A DNA stretch of 64,000 nt from Sphingobacteriaceae bacterium (lineage in GTDB: Bacteria > Bacteroidota > Bacteroidia > Sphingobacteriales > Sphingobacteriaceae), in NCBI GenBank assembly GCA_014380615.1, contig JACMJM010000010.1, positions 119,468 to 183,467 of the forward strand, given 5' to 3'. Below are positions 45,896-55,691 of the stretch, piece by piece; the stretch's first letter is position 1, and each line of letters begins with the position of its first letter. Both the position numbers and the translations under genes were made by a program. A model generated the notes under the pieces. The model was not told the DNA's origin, did not search any database, and worked only from the letters and a program-made list of their open reading frames with translations.

Positions 45896-47185
45896 CTAAA
45901 TAATCTCAGCCACTACAAACGTACTACCACCTACAAAGATCAGGTCCTTTTCCTGGGCACTCATTTTAGCGGCGGCTAAGGCTTCCTCTACAGAATTGTA
46001 CACCTTTCCTTTTAGAGAAAACTGCAGGGCTTCAGTAGCCAATTCGTGTGCATCCTTTGCGCGATCAATTTTCGGAGCGCAAAAATAGTATTCTCCCTTT
46101 TGAGGAAGTAATGAAAGAACTTTGGTAATATCTTTATCTTTTACCATTCCTATCACTATATGCAGTTTCTCATAGGAAACGGATTGGATGTTTTTAATTA
46201 CCTCCCGAATTCCATGCTCATTATGGCCGGTATCACAGATTATTAAGGGAGTAGTTTCTATAGTTTGCCATCTTCCCGATAATCCGGTGAGAGTGCTTAC
46301 TTGTTTTAAGGCCTGCTGTAAATGAAGGTCTTCAATCAAAAATCCTTGCAGCCGAAGTTGATCCACAGCACTTAATACAGTTTTAATATTTTTCAACTGA
46401 TAGCTTCCGGTGAGGTCGAGATTAAGATTCAGGATGGTATTATTAGATCTGGAAATAGCCTCTATACATAAGCATACTGATTGTTCCTGAGTTATAGTGT
46501 TAACCTGCCATTCGTTTGATGCGAAAGTGATGGGGGCCTCAGATGATTTAGCTTTTTCGATAAAAACCTCAGCTATTTCATCCTGTCTTTCACCGATAAC
46601 TACAGGAATCTTTTTCTTGATGATACCAGCTTTTTCAAATGCTATTTCGGGTAAGGTGTTTCCCAAAATGTTAGTATGATCGTATCCGATATTAGTGATG
46701 ACGGAAAGAAGTGGAGTAATGATATTTGTCGAATCTAATCTTCCGCCCAAACCAACTTCTATTACCGCTATATCAATTTCCTGCTCTACGAAATAATCGA
46801 ATGCCATTGCCACTGTAACTTCGAAAAAAGATGGTTCGATCTCTTCTATAGTTTTCTGTTGCGCCCTGACGAAGTTCACAACATAATTTTCGGGAACCAT
46901 TTCTCCGTTTACACGGATCCGTTCTCTAAAATCGCGCAGGTGAGGGGAGGTGTAAAGCCCGGTTTTATATCCCGCAGTTTGTAAAATGGCCGCAAGCATG
47001 TGTGAAACGGAACCTTTACCATTTGTGCCCGCAACGTGGATTGCTTGTAGCTTATTTTGCGGGTTATCAAGCCTTTTACAAAGTTCGATGGTGTTTGTAA
47101 TGTCTTTTTTTATCGCTGAGGCACCCAGTTTCGAAAACATGGGCAGCCGGGAATAGAGGTAATCGAGTGTTTGCTGGTAATTCAT
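45896..47185 (-). CDS. folC: Bifunctional folylpolyglutamate/dihydrofolate synthase
   Basis: 429 aa of the Mur-ligase superfamily. The P-loop is VAGTNGKGSVSHML near residue 50. Mg/ATP site regions EVTVAMAFDYFVEQEIDIAVIE (split as EVTVAMAF and DIAVIEVGLGGRLDSTN) and ITNIGYDHTNILG are present, and the C-terminal domain carries ICDTGHNEHG. It joins glutamate to dihydropteroate and folates. It is the last gene of the minus-strand envelope operon, 22 bases after the TonB-like gene. Confidence 0.93.
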   Translation of the reverse strand: MNYQQTLDYLYSRLPMFSKLGASAIKKDITNTIELCKRLDNPQNKLQAIHVAGTNGKGSVSHMLAAILQTAGYKTGLYTSPHLRDFRERIRVNGEMVPENYVVNFVRAQQKTIEEIEPSFFEVTVAMAFDYFVEQEIDIAVIEVGLGGRLDSTNIITPLLSVITNIGYDHTNILGNTLPEIAFEKAGIIKKKIPVVIGERQDEIAEVFIEKAKSSEAPITFASNEWQVNTITQEQSVCLCIEAISRSNNTILNLNLDLTGSYQLKNIKTVLSAVDQLRLQGFLIEDLHLQQALKQVSTLTGLSGRWQTIETTPLIICDTGHNEHGIREVIKNIQSVSYEKLHIVIGMVKDKDITKVLSLLPQKGEYYFCAPKIDRAKDAHELATEALQFSLKGKVYNSVEEALAAAKMSAQEKDLIFVGGSTFVVAEII

Positions 47186-47207
47186 TAAGCGAATAAGGTT
47201 CCTGTAA

Positions 47208-48017
47208 TTATTGAACCTTAAAATTAAACGTAATAGTACCTTCCTGAATCTCAGGAGCGGTTTCGGAGGAATTAAAACGTGTGGCTCTTACAGCTCTCAA
47301 GCACTTTTCTAGCAATTTAAAATCAGTAAACTTACTTCCCCTGTCATATTGCGCATAAATTACTTCACCATTTTTATCGACTTTAATCCTTATAATAATC
47401 TTTCCCACCGACTGCCCCATATCTTCAACCTGAGGCTTCTTAACGGCGATTCTGTTTGCCACTTTTATATCTCCAAAACCACTTCCTCCCTTACCATATA
47501 CCGAAGTCATTGTCGTTCCGTCTACATCGCCCTGATTGCCGGGGGTACTACCTGTACCATCTCCTTCGCCCGTACCATTATTTTTTTTGCCTCGATATAT
47601 AGCGTTTTCGTTTACAGTCGGTTTCGCGTCGGCTTTAACAGGTGAAGTAGAAGGTGTAGAAGTTGTACTTTTCTTTGATGTAGTAATGGTGGGTGCGTCT
47701 TCGGTGTTTTGGGTTACTATAGCTTTATCACTTGTTTCAGAAACCGGATCAGAAGTTGTTTGGGGATCAGGAATAACTTTATCCGGAGCAGTTTGATTGG
47801 CGTTAGGTGCAACAGAAGGCTCTTCAATACTGGTAAAGTCATCGCCCATACCTTCTTCAGCTGTTCCGTAATTTACAATAATTCCACCAACGCCGGGTTC
47901 CAGAGGGGGGCTTGCCATCCCGAAAATTATAAAATAACTAATCAGTATAAGCAGAGCCATTAAGCCGGTAGAGTAGGCTAGTGCTTTTGGGAAATTATTT
48001 TCTTCCTGATAGTGCAT
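47208..48017 (-). CDS. TonB-like energy transducer
   Basis: 269 aa. One N-terminal membrane helix (about 13-33), a Pro/Thr/Ser-rich periplasmic linker with a Gly-rich end (NNGTGEGDGTGSTPGNQG), and a C-terminal TonB-like domain (about 205-269: IIIRIKVDKNGEVIYAQYDR ... CLRAVRATRFN). It would carry the energy of ExbB/ExbD to outer-membrane receptors. It starts 1 base after the exbD stop. The linker lacks the Pro-Lys/Glu-Pro run of classical TonB. Confidence 0.88.
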   Translation of the reverse strand: MHYQEENNFPKALAYSTGLMALLILISYFIIFGMASPPLEPGVGGIIVNYGTAEEGMGDDFTSIEEPSVAPNANQTAPDKVIPDPQTTSDPVSETSDKAIVTQNTEDAPTITTSKKSTTSTPSTSPVKADAKPTVNENAIYRGKKNNGTGEGDGTGSTPGNQGDVDGTTMTSVYGKGGSGFGDIKVANRIAVKKPQVEDMGQSVGKIIIRIKVDKNGEVIYAQYDRGSKFTDFKLLEKCLRAVRATRFNSSETAPEIQEGTITFNFKVQ

Positions 48018-48018
48018 G

Positions 48019-48414
48019 CTATTTCTGTTCTGTCGCCAACACTAATTTAATCGCCATTTTATTGGCTATATCCATGATCTGAACCACATCCTGAATGGCT
48101 ACAGTTCTATCAACATACAACACGATAGTAAGTTCCTGAGCCTGTTTTTGATATCCTGATAGTCTGGCAGGGATTTCATCAAGTGTAACCAATTGTTTAT
48201 CCAGAAAGTACTCAAGCTCTTTGGTAACTGCTATAGTAACGGTTTTTTTAGATACTGATTGTCCCGAATCAGATTTCGGGAGCATGAGTTTAATCACGTT
48301 AGGATTGGTTACAGTGGACGCAATTAAAAAGAACAGCATCAGGAAAAACATGATGTCGTTCATAGCGGAAGTATGCAGTTCCGCATGAGGGCGTTTTCTT
48401 CCTTTAAAATTCAT
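48019..48414 (-). CDS. ExbD/TolR-family biopolymer transport protein
   Basis: 131 aa with one N-terminal helix (about 17-37). The helix is preceded by HTSAMNDIMFFLMLFFLIAS, in which the Asp is the conserved proton-pathway residue of ExbD/TolR. The periplasmic domain includes VTIAVTKELEYFLDKQLV. It forms the motor with the ExbB-type protein, whose gene overlaps it by 4 bases. Confidence 0.92.
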   Translation of the reverse strand: MNFKGRKRPHAELHTSAMNDIMFFLMLFFLIASTVTNPNVIKLMLPKSDSGQSVSKKTVTIAVTKELEYFLDKQLVTLDEIPARLSGYQKQAQELTIVLYVDRTVAIQDVVQIMDIANKMAIKLVLATEQK

Positions 48415-49109
48415 CGTCCGGGTTCTTCTAACAGATCAATAAACTCAACTGCGTCGGTTTCCATTCTTAAAATAACTCTATCGACCATAATGTTTAAAAC
48501 ATGGTAACCGATATAGGCCAGAATACCAATCATTAAACCAGCCGCCGAGGTAATCATTTTTTCGTAAAGTCCGCCCGCGATAATACCCATGCTGATATTG
48601 TCGGACAGGGAGATGTTATAAAAAATCCTGATTACACCCGAAATGGTTCCTACGAAACCAAACATAGGTGCTATACCGGCAATGATACCAAGGATACTGA
48701 TATTCTTTTCAAGCTTAGAAACCTCCAGTTTACCGATATTTTCTATCGCCCCTTCAATATCTTTAATGGGTCGTCCGATACGTGTTACACCTTTTTGCAG
48801 CATACGGCCAAGAGGAGTGTTACTGTTGCGGCAATGGGCGATGGCCGCATCAAGTTTGCCTGCCAGAATGTTTTGTTTAACCTGCACCATTAAGTTTGAT
48901 TCATCTCTCGACGCTTTTCTTATGGTTATGTACCGTTCAATGAAAATAATAAGGCCAAGGAAGAAAAGAATTCCGAGCGGAATCATTACCCAGCCGCCTT
49001 TGATTAAAAGATCGATAAAACGAAGTTCTTGTACGGTTTGGGCTGTTTGTGTTGCTGCGGTAGCAACTGTGTCGGGAATAATATTTGAATCTACTTGTAA
49101 TAAAAACAT
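48411..49109 (-). CDS. ExbB/TolQ/MotA-family proton channel protein
   Basis: 232 aa with three helices. The last two contain PMFGFVGTISGVIRIFYNIS and ISMGIIAGGLYEKMITSAAG, the conserved MotA/TolQ/ExbB channel motifs. It couples proton flow to TonB or Tol. It overlaps the ExbD gene by 4 bases and lies 10 bases after the SPOR-protein gene. Whether the motor serves nutrient uptake or envelope constriction is not settled by sequence. Confidence 0.92.
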   Translation of the reverse strand: MFLLQVDSNIIPDTVATAATQTAQTVQELRFIDLLIKGGWVMIPLGILFFLGLIIFIERYITIRKASRDESNLMVQVKQNILAGKLDAAIAHCRNSNTPLGRMLQKGVTRIGRPIKDIEGAIENIGKLEVSKLEKNISILGIIAGIAPMFGFVGTISGVIRIFYNISLSDNISMGIIAGGLYEKMITSAAGLMIGILAYIGYHVLNIMVDRVILRMETDAVEFIDLLEEPGR

Positions 49110-49119
49110 GTGTGTGTGC

Positions 49120-50151
49120 TTAATTTTCTTTGTTTGTAACGGTTAAGATCCAGGCGTCTTTATTTACACCTTCTTGTACTCGCCGTTTTTCTTTATTTGC
49201 GGTGCCCATGGTTGGAAAGCTGCCGATGCTCACCTTAAATTTGGGTTTGTTTTTGTCTGTAATAACTTTGGCGTCAATCCCTTTTCTTCGTAAACTTCGC
49301 ACCGATGATTCTGCTTCGCGCTTCAATCCGAAGGATGCTACGATCACTTCATATACCTTTTCGGGCTTAGGTTTTGCCTTTACACTATCTACAGTAGTTG
49401 TTTTGGTTGTGATATTAAGGGTGTCGGGAGCTTTCTCAACTTCCGCCCCGTTTATACCTTGTTGTTCAAGGTTTTTCAATATAGTATCAGCAAATGCTAC
49501 CGAGTCTTGTATCGAATCCCTGGTTAATATCGGTGCCGTAACTTTCTTAGCTGGCTTTTTATCCGCTGCCGGGATTAGATTTTTAAAATACTGGGGGTAA
49601 AAATAATAGGCTAAGGCACTTATCGCCCCAAGTAGCAAAAGAACGGCAAGAATAATAAAAATGCTTTTTGAACCCGATGCAGATGTCTCAGACTCCGTTT
49701 CTGAATACTCTTGTGTTGTAGTAAGCGGTGCGGCAGAGGAATTTACCTGCTCTGGTTCTTTAACTGGTTTTAAGCCGAAATACTCCAGCCCCAATTGGTT
49801 GCCCCCGTCTTCCAGGCTATAGCGGTTATCTTTTTTTACCAAAACGCCCAGCGGACTGATAGTTGCTCTGGAATCTTTCTCCAAACTGCTTTTAAGATTT
49901 TCGCAGAAACGTTCTACAAAATACATTGCAGAAGATTCGGAAATATGCTTATCGGATATGATATGTTGAATTAAGGTCGAATCAGAACCTTCGTCTCCCT
50001 TAAAATCTATCTTATTTGAAGGTGGGTAGTATATTCCCTCAGCTTCATTATAAAAAGCACTTACGCTCCGTTTAAAAAAAGTGCCTATTCCCGGAAGGCT
50101 GACTTCATTATGCTCGTTGAGTAAGTTTAAAATATATTGAGCTATATCCAT
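49120..50151 (-). CDS. HU-CCDC81 / SPOR domain membrane protein
   Basis: 343 aa. The N-terminal cytoplasmic part (about 1-115) matches the bacterial HU-CCDC81 pair: DIAQYILNLLNEHNEVSLPG then FERFCENL-like helices and ATISPLGVLVKK. A low-complexity linker, one membrane helix (about 167-188), a second linker, and a SPOR domain (about 265-340) with YEVIVASFGLKREAESSVRS complete it. SPOR domains bind denuded septal peptidoglycan. It may tie a DNA- or protein-binding cytoplasmic module to the cell wall. It lies 10 bases from the ExbB gene. Confidence 0.87.
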   Translation of the reverse strand: MDIAQYILNLLNEHNEVSLPGIGTFFKRSVSAFYNEAEGIYYPPSNKIDFKGDEGSDSTLIQHIISDKHISESSAMYFVERFCENLKSSLEKDSRATISPLGVLVKKDNRYSLEDGGNQLGLEYFGLKPVKEPEQVNSSAAPLTTTQEYSETESETSASGSKSIFIILAVLLLLGAISALAYYFYPQYFKNLIPAADKKPAKKVTAPILTRDSIQDSVAFADTILKNLEQQGINGAEVEKAPDTLNITTKTTTVDSVKAKPKPEKVYEVIVASFGLKREAESSVRSLRRKGIDAKVITDKNKPKFKVSIGSFPTMGTANKEKRRVQEGVNKDAWILTVTNKEN

Positions 50152-50191
50152 TCAGGGTAAAATTAATCTAATTTCTTGATGCGGCAAAGCC

Positions 50192-51907
50192 TCAGAAAGA
50201 ATAGTTCAGGCCTCCAAGGATGTTTAATCCGAGGTTAGGATAATACAAATATCGTTGATATTCGTTTCCGAAAAGGTTGTTTGCTCTCAAAAAGACACCG
50301 AATTTTTGTTTTATCTGATATTCTGCTCCGATGCTTAAATCTACGTAGCTGCTTACTGATACCACTCTGCGCTCGGCCGTAAGTGCGGGATTTGTAGAAG
50401 GCACATAAGTTAAGCCATTGCTGTCTCCGTTCAATACTAATTCAGCATCCAGAATAAATTTCTTTTGCAAAGAAAGGCGTGCATTCGAAAATAACCTGAA
50501 ATTGGGTTTATACCAGGCTTCCTGCTCGGTAGCCATGTTATATTCATTCATCAAAAACCTTCCGGTGAGGAACAAAGTTTCCGATGCTTTTACGCTCAGT
50601 TCGCCTTCAAAACCAAAAGTTTTACTGTTGCCCTGATCGTATATAACTTCGAACCTTTCGAAGGTTTTATTGTTCGATATATCCGCAGAGCTTAACTCTT
50701 TATTCGCAAAAAGTGGCATACCTTCAATAGTTTTAAAATATACCATCGCTTTAAATCCGAAACCGGCTCCGGCATTGCCTTTTATACCTCCATAAATGTT
50801 TGATTTTTCTAAAGCATTTTCCATAGCGATTTTTTGCGCCAGGTAAGGATTTTCGATAGAGAAATTTCGCAAAGTCGATTTTAACACATCGCCGGTATAC
50901 CCTCCGAAAACGGTTGCGTAGCCTGGTACAATTGGTAATTCACCAATCACGGTTGGAAATAAGCTGGTTCTTGATTCGGTACCGAATTCTTTCACCAAAT
51001 TAACTCCTAGCGAGAGTTTGTAATTTTTGCCTTGTAATTTGAGGTAAGGATTTATCCTGATAAGGTTGTTGCTGATGTCGTATGATGCGTCTTTCGTTGC
51101 GGTGAAGTCAATCGAGCTGTTTGCTCCAACGTTGAAATCTTTCCATACCTTATTAAAAAAGCCGCTTAACGTGTAAGAATTTTCCTTCGCGTCTGCGTTA
51201 TTCCTCAAAAGATACGCATCGATTTTTGCCGCATAGTCTGATTGTGAACTTTCTTCAAAATTCTTTAAAAGCTCGCCTTTAAGGCTTAATGTTCCAAATC
51301 GTTGACTTTCCGGTTTGCCGGGAACAGTAGGAGTAAGCACCGGATTATAACCGTAGAAATAAGTTGAGAATCTATCGTATCCAAGTTCTCCGTTTAACGT
51401 TATTCTATCCTGAATGCTTTTTCCGAAAATACCCAGTTCCTGCCGTGAATATTGTTGCTTGTCGAGTTCGCCGCTTTGGTTTATATGTTTCAGATAACCT
51501 CCGGCTTGAAGGGCTTCATCCGCGCCGGTGTTAATATAGACTTCTCCGAGTACGGTACCTAAATTTCCTGCTCCAAGCTTGGCATAGTTGTTTTTTAAAA
51601 CAGGCACTGGAGGTTGTATTAGTTCCTGCGATTGCAGCTGCCGCAAATCACTGTTCAGTTCGAGCCTTTTATCAAGAATGGTATAATTTAAACTTGGTTT
51701 AAAGGGCTTATTACTGTTTAGATCGGGGCTTCTTCTGATCTTTGAAGCATCGGCAAGCACGGGCATATAAGGCCTTATAACCTCAATTTCTTCGGTGATG
51801 GCTTCTTTTGGTTCTGGTTTCTTTTCTTCGGGTTTCGTTTGCGAAAGTGCGGCAAATGAACTGCTCATCAATAAAAAGAAGGTATAACGGAAATATGTAG
51901 ATCTCAT
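50192..51907 (-). CDS. Outer-membrane beta-barrel protein (TonB-receptor-like barrel)
   Basis: 571 aa with a signal peptide ending FAALSQ. Residues 25-100 carry an acidic/Lys-rich segment (EEKKPEPKEAITEEIEVIRP). The rest is beta-strand rich and ends GLNILGGLNYSF with the terminal Phe of barrels. A plug domain is not evident, so it looks like a receptor barrel without the plug. It lies 4 bases after the TPR gene and before the SPOR and motor genes. Confidence 0.8.
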   Translation of the reverse strand: MRSTYFRYTFFLLMSSSFAALSQTKPEEKKPEPKEAITEEIEVIRPYMPVLADASKIRRSPDLNSNKPFKPSLNYTILDKRLELNSDLRQLQSQELIQPPVPVLKNNYAKLGAGNLGTVLGEVYINTGADEALQAGGYLKHINQSGELDKQQYSRQELGIFGKSIQDRITLNGELGYDRFSTYFYGYNPVLTPTVPGKPESQRFGTLSLKGELLKNFEESSQSDYAAKIDAYLLRNNADAKENSYTLSGFFNKVWKDFNVGANSSIDFTATKDASYDISNNLIRINPYLKLQGKNYKLSLGVNLVKEFGTESRTSLFPTVIGELPIVPGYATVFGGYTGDVLKSTLRNFSIENPYLAQKIAMENALEKSNIYGGIKGNAGAGFGFKAMVYFKTIEGMPLFANKELSSADISNNKTFERFEVIYDQGNSKTFGFEGELSVKASETLFLTGRFLMNEYNMATEQEAWYKPNFRLFSNARLSLQKKFILDAELVLNGDSNGLTYVPSTNPALTAERRVVSVSSYVDLSIGAEYQIKQKFGVFLRANNLFGNEYQRYLYYPNLGLNILGGLNYSF

Positions 51908-51911
51908 ATTG

Positions 51912-54900
51912 TTATTTTTTATTTAATTGTTCCAGCTTCGCTTTAGCGGAGGGAAGAATGTCATCATCTCCTTCGTAATTTGAAATTATACTCTGAAGGG
52001 TACTTTTTGCCTGGAAAGTATCTTTTAAGGCTACATAGTTATCTGCCAACAGCAAAAAGCTTTTCGCAACCCAGTAATCATGCGAAGGCATTTTATTAAT
52101 CAACTCAAAGGCTGTCTTTTGCGATGTTTTAAAGTCGCCTTTTGAATATTGTAACAGGGCCACATTGTATTTCGCTTCTGCTCCAACAACAGTTGTTGTT
52201 TTGGTAGAGATATCCACAAACTCCTTAGTTGCGGTAGCGGTATCACCTTTTGCTAAGTAGGCTTTTCCGGCATATAAACCAGCTCTAAATTTATCTTCCG
52301 CCGATGCCTTATCAAAGCCTCTTACAATCGCGACATATTTTAACGCATCATCAGGCATTCCCATCTGGCTGTAAGCTTCCATGAGATTATTTACCGCAAA
52401 GCCGTAATTAGATTTATACTCGGAAGTAAGCTCGAGCTTTTTAAGATATACAACCGCCTCATTATACTTTTTCTGGTTTAGGTACAATTTGGAGATACTG
52501 ATTAGTGAACGCTCGGTGTACTCACTTGTCCAGTCGTTAAGTATGAAATTATAATCCGGGATCGCTTCCTCGGGCCTGTTAATTTTAACCAGGCTTTCTG
52601 CCCTGATGAATTTCGCATGCTTTTCGTGAATGGGTTTCGGGAATTTATCGAAGTAAGCATTCACCGCTTCGAATGCTCCCTGGTATTCAGCCTTGAGGAA
52701 ACGATTGTTAACCGCCTGGAAGGTGATATTATCTTGTTCGGCGGTGCTTAAATTTCCGATGCTGGTACCGTTTGCATATGCAAGAAATCCGTCGGCGTCT
52801 GATTTGTCGAGATAAATATTTTTAATCGATTCAAGCGCAAGTTTTGCTTCGTCGGTTGTAGGATATTCTTTTACAACCCGCTGGAAAGCTTCGAGAGCCT
52901 CTGTGTCCTTATCCTGATTATAGTGAATTAGGCCTATCGTTACTAATGCTCGAGGTACATAGCTGCTCCTTGGGTATTTTGTAATAAGATTATCCAGTCC
53001 GCTGGTTGCAGATGCGTAATCGCTTTTAACAAAATAAGTGTATCCTATTTCGAAGGTCGCATCGTCGGCGTAGTTAGAGCTCGGGAACTGACTTAACAGT
53101 GATTGATGGGTACTGATCTTGGCGTCGTTCTGGTTTTGAAGCCCCTGAATCATTCCTCTTTGGAAAAGAGCATAGTCTTCTCCCTGGGCATTCCATGCAA
53201 TGATTTTGTTGTATTGAGCCATCGCCTGAGCATAGTTTTTTATCACAAAATATGAATCCGCGAGGCGAAGTGTGGCATCATTAATAGTGTTACGGTCTTT
53301 TTCATTACCGCTCAAAAACTTTTGAAAGTAATTAGCTGACTTTGTGTAGTTATCGTTTTGGAAAGCCGAATAACCCAGGGCATAATTGGCGAAATTAAAG
53401 TTCTCTGTATTTCTGGCCGCTGGAAGGGTAAGGAATTTCTCGAAGGTTTCTACAGATTCGCCATATTTACGCACCTCAAACATCGCTTCACCCAGCCAGT
53501 AGGTCGCCAGTGCTTCGATTTCGCTGTCTAAAGGATTATTTATAGACCTCATTAACATCGAAATACTGTTTTCGAAAGCCCTCTCGTTATAAAATTCCAG
53601 GCCCCGGTAATAAGTAACCCGTTGGTATACTTCACGCGTCTGATCGGTTTTGTTGGGAATAGTTTCTAAAATATCAACTGCCGCTCTGTAATTCTTAGTA
53701 GAAAGAAGTACCTGGCCGAGCAGCGTTTTTGCTTCATTTAGTTTTGAAGAACGGGGGTAAGTTTTTAGGTATGCCTGTACCGCATCTAAAGCAACCGAAT
53801 GAAATTCAAGTTCGTACGACAGTTTAGCATAGCTTAGCAAGCCTTCTTCTTTCAATGCCAGGTCGAAATCCATTTTTGATGCCCTGAAGAAAGCGTTTCT
53901 GGCACTTTGCTTATTTCCTGTTCGAATAAACGCGTCTCCTAAAACCAGCATACCGTGTTGGTAAAACACATCAGGGGCTTCCATCTTTTCGAGTTCTGTT
54001 ATTGCTCGTTTAGGGTTTTCAAGCTTTAGATAAGCATATCCCATCTGATAGCTATCCTGGTTGTTTTGCGTTTTGCCTTTATCCAGATCCTGGAATTTCT
54101 GATAGTAATTTACAGACGTTTTGTAATCCGCTTTCGCGAAATAAGTGGCACCTACAATCCGGTACATATCTGCTTTATATTTGGCATCGATGGTTTCAAT
54201 AGCCGGGATGGTGTAACGAATCACATCATCGTACCTTTTGTCGAGAAAGTAAAGTGCCGAAATATAATAGGGATAGCTCGCCTGGTATGTTTTAGAATCT
54301 TTTAGTCGTTCGAACTCGCGCAAAGCGGTTTTATAATCGGCGTCGAGATAATTAAGATAAGCGTAATAATAAATGGCAGACTCGGTGTATGGAGTGTTTT
54401 GATCTTTAAGCTTGGCAAAAATGGGCTCTGCGGCCGTATAGTTTTTTGTTTCGAAGTAAGAATAACCCAGTTTGAAACGATATTCGGCACTTTCTTTAGA
54501 TGTTAAGCTATTGGCATCAATTTGTTTGAACCATTCGATAGCTTTTTCGTAATTTTTCTTTTCGAAATAAAATGAACCTACGTAAAAATAAGCCGATTTG
54601 GTATTTGCGCTTGCCGGAAATTCGCGGATGAATCTTAGGAACAAGCTTTCAGCATTCTGGTTTTCAAGCCTCAAGGCACATACAGCCTGGTAAAATTGGG
54701 CGTTTTCTTTCAGTAGCGACACCTGTCTGTTATCAACCGGTTGGGTTGAAGGTGCGGTGTTTACTTGTTCTACCTTACTAAATTGTTCGCTTGCTGCAGC
54801 ATATTTCCCTTTGTCGAATAATTCTATACCTGTTTTATAGGCCTGGTTAAGGGTGAACCATTCTGTTTGTTGAGCCAGAGAAACTACCGATATGAAGAGA

Positions 54901-54935
54901 CATAGGAGTGTTAGCTGGACAGTCTTCTTGAGCAT
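51912..54935 (-). CDS. Large tetratricopeptide-repeat protein
   Basis: 1007 aa with a signal peptide ending VSLAQQ. More than twenty TPR-like units are visible, for example SAYFYVGSFYFEKKNYEKAI, ATYFAKADYKTSVNYYQKF and ALGYSAFQNDNYTKSANYFQ. Such long exported TPR proteins act as scaffolds. It is the first gene of the envelope operon, so it probably interacts with the barrel or the motor complex. Exact partner unknown. Confidence 0.88.
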   Translation of the reverse strand: MLKKTVQLTLLCLFISVVSLAQQTEWFTLNQAYKTGIELFDKGKYAAASEQFSKVEQVNTAPSTQPVDNRQVSLLKENAQFYQAVCALRLENQNAESLFLRFIREFPASANTKSAYFYVGSFYFEKKNYEKAIEWFKQIDANSLTSKESAEYRFKLGYSYFETKNYTAAEPIFAKLKDQNTPYTESAIYYYAYLNYLDADYKTALREFERLKDSKTYQASYPYYISALYFLDKRYDDVIRYTIPAIETIDAKYKADMYRIVGATYFAKADYKTSVNYYQKFQDLDKGKTQNNQDSYQMGYAYLKLENPKRAITELEKMEAPDVFYQHGMLVLGDAFIRTGNKQSARNAFFRASKMDFDLALKEEGLLSYAKLSYELEFHSVALDAVQAYLKTYPRSSKLNEAKTLLGQVLLSTKNYRAAVDILETIPNKTDQTREVYQRVTYYRGLEFYNERAFENSISMLMRSINNPLDSEIEALATYWLGEAMFEVRKYGESVETFEKFLTLPAARNTENFNFANYALGYSAFQNDNYTKSANYFQKFLSGNEKDRNTINDATLRLADSYFVIKNYAQAMAQYNKIIAWNAQGEDYALFQRGMIQGLQNQNDAKISTHQSLLSQFPSSNYADDATFEIGYTYFVKSDYASATSGLDNLITKYPRSSYVPRALVTIGLIHYNQDKDTEALEAFQRVVKEYPTTDEAKLALESIKNIYLDKSDADGFLAYANGTSIGNLSTAEQDNITFQAVNNRFLKAEYQGAFEAVNAYFDKFPKPIHEKHAKFIRAESLVKINRPEEAIPDYNFILNDWTSEYTERSLISISKLYLNQKKYNEAVVYLKKLELTSEYKSNYGFAVNNLMEAYSQMGMPDDALKYVAIVRGFDKASAEDKFRAGLYAGKAYLAKGDTATATKEFVDISTKTTTVVGAEAKYNVALLQYSKGDFKTSQKTAFELINKMPSHDYWVAKSFLLLADNYVALKDTFQAKSTLQSIISNYEGDDDILPSAKAKLEQLNKK

Positions 54936-55099
54936 AATTTAAAGTGTATGTGCTAAATTAACAGATATACAAGTGGTTGGTCCACATGAGTAATTAACAG
55001 ATGTGGAAAATCCACCAAAATTAACGTTTAAAGCGTTTAATTGATATAATCTCTAATGCTTTTGAAGGAGATTCTTTTGAATGATTTGAAATTCAGCGT

Positions 55100-55585
55100 C
55101 TAAGCTTCCATTTCTTTTGCCGTAGCTTCTACTTTTTGCTTTAGTTCTTCTTTATAAGCGATCAATTTTTTTGTCAGTGCTTCATCCGAAGTACCAAGAA
55201 TTTGCGCGGCAAGCAATCCGGCATTTTTCGCTGCATTTAAAGCCACTGTTGCCACAGGAATACCATTGGGCATTTGTAGTATCGAAAGAATAGAATCCCA
55301 GCCATCGATTGAGTTCGACGATTTAACCGGAACCCCGATAACGGGAAGATGAGTTATTGAGGCTACCATACCCGGTAAATGCGCAGCACCCCCGGCACCT
55401 GCAATAATTATTTTTAATCCCCTGTCCGACGCAGTTTTAGCATAGTTAAACATTCTTTCGGGTGTACGGTGGGCCGATACTACTGTAATCTCATATTCTA
55501 CTCCCAGTTCATTCAAAATATCAGCAGCATCCTGCATTACAGGTAAATCTGATTTGCTGCCCATTATTATGCCTACTTTAATCAT
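55100..55585 (-). CDS. purE: N5-carboxyaminoimidazole ribonucleotide mutase
   Basis: 161 aa. Class I PurE motifs: [34 protein letters not shown] and [14 protein letters not shown], which hold the substrate Ser, His and Asp. It moves the carboxyl group of N5-CAIR to CAIR in purine synthesis. It follows purK on the same strand, with a 106-base AT-rich gap that contains many AATTAAAA-type repeats. Confidence 0.95.
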   Translation of the reverse strand: MIKVGIIMGSKSDLPVMQDAADILNELGVEYEITVVSAHRTPERMFNYAKTASDRGLKIIIAGAGGAAHLPGMVASITHLPVIGVPVKSSNSIDGWDSILSILQMPNGIPVATVALNAAKNAGLLAAQILGTSDEALTKKLIAYKEELKQKVEATAKEMEA

Positions 55586-55691
55586 ATTAAGAAAATTAAA
55601 AATTAAAATTAAAAATTTAAAAATGGGGGAGATGAAATTGGTTAAGGTGAACCTTCTTTTTAATTTTCACTTTTTAATTTCAATCACTGCC

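Noticed and set aside
48643..49146. 167-codon plus-strand frame antisense to the ExbB gene
   Set aside because: Shadow of a strongly supported membrane protein gene; its hydrophobicity follows from the complementary strand.
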